DNA from: Candidatus Omnitrophota bacterium
GTDB lineage: Bacteria > Omnitrophota > Gorgyraeia > Duberdicusellales > 4484-171
Direction of reading: 5' to 3'
NCBI GenBank assembly: GCA_028710385.1
Contig: JAQTUC010000056.1
Span: 1 to 9,690 of the forward strand
DNA: 9,690 nt
Position 1 is the stretch's first letter; each line of letters begins with the position of its first letter. Positions 8,448-9,690 of this stretch are shown here, piece after piece. The position numbers and the translations under genes were made by a program. Under the pieces are notes generated by a model. It was not told where the DNA came from, did no database searches, and saw only the letters and a program-made list of their open reading frames with translations.

Positions 8448-8477
8448 ACGTGTTACCTGCTACGTGTTACGTGATAC
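8448..8477 (+). repeat. Degenerate heptamer array A (TACGTGN type)
   Basis: Consecutive seven-base units read acgtgt, tacctgc, tacgtgt, tacgtga, tac. The period of seven is exact and the core is TACGTG. No palindromic partner lies immediately next to it. The reverse complement of the left arm of the palindrome at 8680 matches 23 of 27 positions, so the two form an inverted pair around the small basic ORF. The 55 bases between the upstream stop codon and this array (8393-8447) show nothing I can identify. Confidence 0.8.
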
Positions 8478-8489
8478 TTCTTTTTTGAG

Positions 8490-8520
8490 CTGAAAGCTGA
8501 CCCCTGACATCTGAAAGCTA
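8490..8520 (+). repeat. Second heptamer array, CTGANNN
   Basis: Four exactly phased seven-base units, ctgaaag, ctgaccc, ctgacat and ctgaaag, are followed by a partial cta. The sequence differs from the neighbouring TACGTG array but shares its period of seven. It sits between array A and the promoter of the small ORF. Seven-base short tandem repeats occur between genes in several bacterial groups; a function is not evident here. Confidence 0.65.
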
Positions 8521-8528
8521 CCCCCGCC

Positions 8529-8557
8529 TTGACTTTTTCCCCAAAATGTCTTATTAT
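8529..8557 (+). promoter_or_regulatory. Sigma-70-type promoter for the small basic ORF
   Basis: A -35 hexamer TTGACT (8529-8534) and a -10 hexamer TATTAT (8552-8557) are separated by exactly 17 bases. Each matches the consensus at five of six positions. Transcription would start at about 8564, only some four bases before the ATG at 8568, so the message would be nearly leaderless. This is the best-looking promoter in the window. Confidence 0.65.
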
Positions 8558-8567
8558 CTATGCTATT

Positions 8568-8651
8568 ATGTCAAGACGTAGCAGAAGAAAAAAGCTATCC
8601 TGGCGCCGTAGACGCAAGAAAAACAAGGGTACAAAACCCTGCAGGGGATAA
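8568..8651 (+). CDS. Tiny Arg/Lys-rich protein (27 residues)
   Basis: ATG 8568 to TAA 8649-8651 encodes 27 residues, of which nine are Arg and six Lys, with no acidic residue at all. Basic clusters occur at residues 3-9 and 13-18, separated by L-S-W, and the tail is G-T-K-P-C-R-G. Arg is encoded by CGT, CGC, AGA and AGG, so the composition is not just a by-product of purine-rich DNA. The size and charge resemble very small ribosomal proteins such as bTHX or the bS22/COX24-like peptides, but I cannot align it convincingly to either. It sits in its own unit, with a strong promoter just upstream and a hairpin beginning on the stop codon. There is no Shine-Dalgarno site, consistent with a nearly leaderless message. 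The alternative is a non-coding small RNA. Confidence 0.5.
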   Translation: MSRRSRRKKLSWRRRRKKNKGTKPCRG

Positions 8652-8676
8652 AAAACAAACCAGTAGGTTTGTTTTT
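8651..8676 (+). terminator. Terminator-like hairpin after the small ORF
   Basis: A perfect 11-base-pair inverted repeat (aaaaacaaacc, loop agta, ggtttgttttt) begins on the last base of the stop codon. Its 3' arm ends in five T residues. It could act in either direction because the outer stem is A-T. Only three of the pairs are G-C, so it is a weak but plausible intrinsic terminator. Confidence 0.6.
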
Positions 8677-8679
8677 GTC

Positions 8680-8740
8680 GCACGTAACACGTAACAAGTA
8701 TCACGTCTTAAAAACGTGTTACCTGATACCTGTTACGTGG
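8680..8740. repeat. Heptamer palindrome B, upstream of cysE
   Basis: The left arm (8680-8706) contains cacgtaa, cacgtaa, caagtat and cacgt. The right arm (8714-8740) contains acgtgt, tacctga, tacctgt and tacgtgg. The loop is seven bases. Complementarity is 22 of 27 positions, so the RNA or single-stranded DNA could form a long stem. Three of the five mismatches recur at the seven-base period, at the variable last position of a TACGTGN unit. The repeat ends 13 bases before the cysE ATG. Confidence 0.85.
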
Positions 8741-8753
8741 TGCTATTTTATTT

Positions 8754-9404
8754 ATGAGCATAATTGAGCGCCTCAAAGAAGACATTGAAACGGTATTTCG
8801 TGAGGATCCTGCGGCACGAAACAAAACGGAAGTTATTTTGTGCTATTCAGGGCTTCACGCTATCTGGATGTATCGTTTCGCTCATTTAATCTGGATGAAA
8901 GGTTTTAAAATAGAAGCCAGAATCATCTCGCAGTTTGCAAGGTTTCTTACCGGTATTGAAATACATCCCGGAGCAACAATAGGAAGGCGATTTTTTATAG
9001 ACCACGGAATGGGCGTTGTTATCGGAGAAACCTCTGAAATAGGCGATGATGTTTTGATGTATCAGGGTGTTGTGCTTGGCGGAGTATCTTTGGAAAAGCA
9101 TAAACGCCATCCAACTCTTGGTAACAAGGTTGTTGTAGGCTCCGGAGCCATACTTTTAGGCCCTATAAATTTGGGCGATAGTGCGCGTGTTGGCGCAGGT
9201 TCGGTTGTTATAAGCGATGTTCCCTCAGGCGCAACTGTTGTAGGGGTTCCTGGAAGAGTTATGATTGAGCGCGAACCAAAACATGTAAGCGGAGTGGCTC
9301 TTGACCATAATAAGCTTCCTGACCCCGTTATCGAAGTATTACACAGACTTGAACAGAGAATAGAGGATTTGGAAAAACAGCATAAGAAGCTACATAATCT
9401 TTAG
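8754..9404 (+). CDS. cysE: Serine O-acetyltransferase
   Basis: The 216-residue enzyme acetylates L-serine with acetyl-CoA to O-acetylserine, the first committed step of cysteine synthesis in the cytoplasm. A short helical N-terminal domain (about 1-65) is followed by a left-handed beta-helix of hexapeptide repeats (about 66-175). The catalytic His-Asp pair region is D83-H84-G-M-G with V-I-G-E-T after it. G-G-V-S-L-E-K-H116-K-R-H119-P-T-L-G forms the acetyl-CoA and serine site loop. The C-terminus is a short coiled-coil-like helix. It matches the short Bacillus-type enzyme (about 217 residues) rather than the 273-residue E. coli form. No cysK or other sulfur gene is visible beside it. There is no clear Shine-Dalgarno sequence, and heptamer palindromes flank it on both sides. 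Confidence 0.95.
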   Translation: MSIIERLKEDIETVFREDPAARNKTEVILCYSGLHAIWMYRFAHLIWMKGFKIEARIISQFARFLTGIEIHPGATIGRRFFIDHGMGVVIGETSEIGDDVLMYQGVVLGGVSLEKHKRHPTLGNKVVVGSGAILLGPINLGDSARVGAGSVVISDVPSGATVVGVPGRVMIEREPKHVSGVALDHNKLPDPVIEVLHRLEQRIEDLEKQHKKLHNL

Positions 9405-9408
9405 TATA

Positions 9409-9478
9409 TGTAACACGTAACAAATATCACGTAGCACGTCTTTGAAAACGTGGGACGTGTGACGTGATACGTGTTACA
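9409..9478. repeat. Heptamer palindrome C, downstream of cysE
   Basis: The left arm (9409-9439) contains tgtaa, cacgtaa, caaatat, cacgtag and cacgt. The right arm (9448-9478) contains acgtg, ggacgtg, tgacgtg, atacgtg and ttaca. The loop is eight bases. Complementarity is 24 of 31 positions. It has the same seven-base period and ACGTG core as palindrome B. It starts five bases after the cysE stop. It is followed by A residues rather than T residues, so it is not a classic intrinsic terminator for cysE. Confidence 0.85.
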
Positions 9479-9493
9479 AAAAAAAGGAATACC

Positions 9494-9690
9494 ATGAAAG
9501 TTCTCGTTACCGGCGCAGCCGGGCTTATAGGCTCAAATGTAGTAAAAATTCTGGAAGCAAACGGCGCAAAAGTTATTGCCTTGGATGATTTTTCAAGCGG
9601 CAATTACAAAAATTTAATTGGTATTAAAGGCGAAGTTGTCTGCGCGGATATCTTAAATGAGAGCGTCTATTTAAAATTACCCAAGGTAGA
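9494..9690 (+). CDS. NAD-dependent epimerase/dehydratase, 3'-truncated
   Basis: Sixty-five complete codons are visible before the window ends. The N-terminus M-K-V-L-V-T-G-A-A-G-L-I-G-S-N carries the T-G-x-x-G-x-x-G Rossmann NAD(P)-binding motif of extended short-chain dehydrogenases. It is followed by L-D-D-F-S-S-G-N-Y-K-N-L and then A-D-I-L, the usual pattern of nucleotide-sugar epimerases such as UDP-glucose 4-epimerase. HldD-like heptose epimerase or a dehydratase remain possible because the catalytic Y-x3-K lies beyond the window. It has the clearest ribosome binding site in the window, A-A-G-G-A at 9484-9488, five bases before ATG 9494. Confidence 0.85.
   Translation, partial: MKVLVTGAAGLIGSNVVKILEANGAKVIALDDFSSGNYKNLIGIKGEVVCADILNESVYLKLPKV

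Noticed and set aside
8551..8576. Minus-strand promoter starting with a perfect TTGACA opposite the small ORF start
   Set aside because: No -10 element lies at 16-18 bases, and no credible minus-strand gene follows.
8560..8676. Cyclic-di-GMP (GEMM) riboswitch, suggested by a GACGCAA string and nearby HD-GYP genes
   Set aside because: The remaining conserved GEMM elements and the paired P1b/P2 helices are not seen. The segment is better explained as an ORF or an unclassified small RNA.
8448..9478. CRISPR array
   Set aside because: Repeat units are seven bases, degenerate and contiguous, with no 30-40 base unique spacers and no cas genes.

Overview
The window reads as a compact bacterial chromosome segment of about 40% G+C by eye. 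Every recognisable gene lies on the + strand. It looks Gram-negative-like, because it encodes an LpxL/HtrB-type lysophospholipid acyltransferase. Two HD-GYP proteins, an MGDG-synthase-type glycosyltransferase and an abundance of degenerate TACGTGN-type repeats between genes together recall uncultivated PVC or Omnitrophota-like genomes. That placement is inference only; there is no rRNA or marker gene here to confirm it.

Positions 1-2804 hold an all-helical HEAT-like protein, truncated at its 5' end by the window edge. It overlaps the start of a divergent HD-GYP phosphodiesterase-type protein (ATGA junction). After a 106-base gap come a stand-alone response-regulator receiver protein (2911-3279) and a GAF plus canonical HD-GYP protein (3298-4524). 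This is a signalling module whose likely currency is cyclic di-GMP.

From 4526 to 8392 the genes are packed with overlaps or gaps of about 30 bases or less. They are an MGDG-synthase/processive diacylglycerol glycosyltransferase-like GT28 enzyme, a lipid A-type acyltransferase, a DPM1-like GT2 glycosyltransferase, the RdgB/HAM1 nucleotide-pool sanitising enzyme, and a 204-residue helical protein with no family I recognise. The last one carries an R-D-x3-H motif that could be a HEPN-type active site. The first three suggest envelope lipid or glycolipid synthesis, cotranscribed with or close to the c-di-GMP module.

The region from 8393 onward has a different texture. Degenerate heptamer arrays (TACGTGN and its complement) form long imperfect palindromes. 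They converge on, and so bracket, two units. The first is a tiny transcription unit (8529-8676) with a near-consensus promoter, a 27-codon ORF in which 15 residues are Arg or Lys, and a terminator-like hairpin that begins on the stop codon. The second is cysE (serine O-acetyltransferase). After the last palindrome an NAD-dependent sugar epimerase begins (9494) and runs off the window. The tiny basic-protein or small-RNA unit and the heptamer palindromes are the least explained elements in the window.
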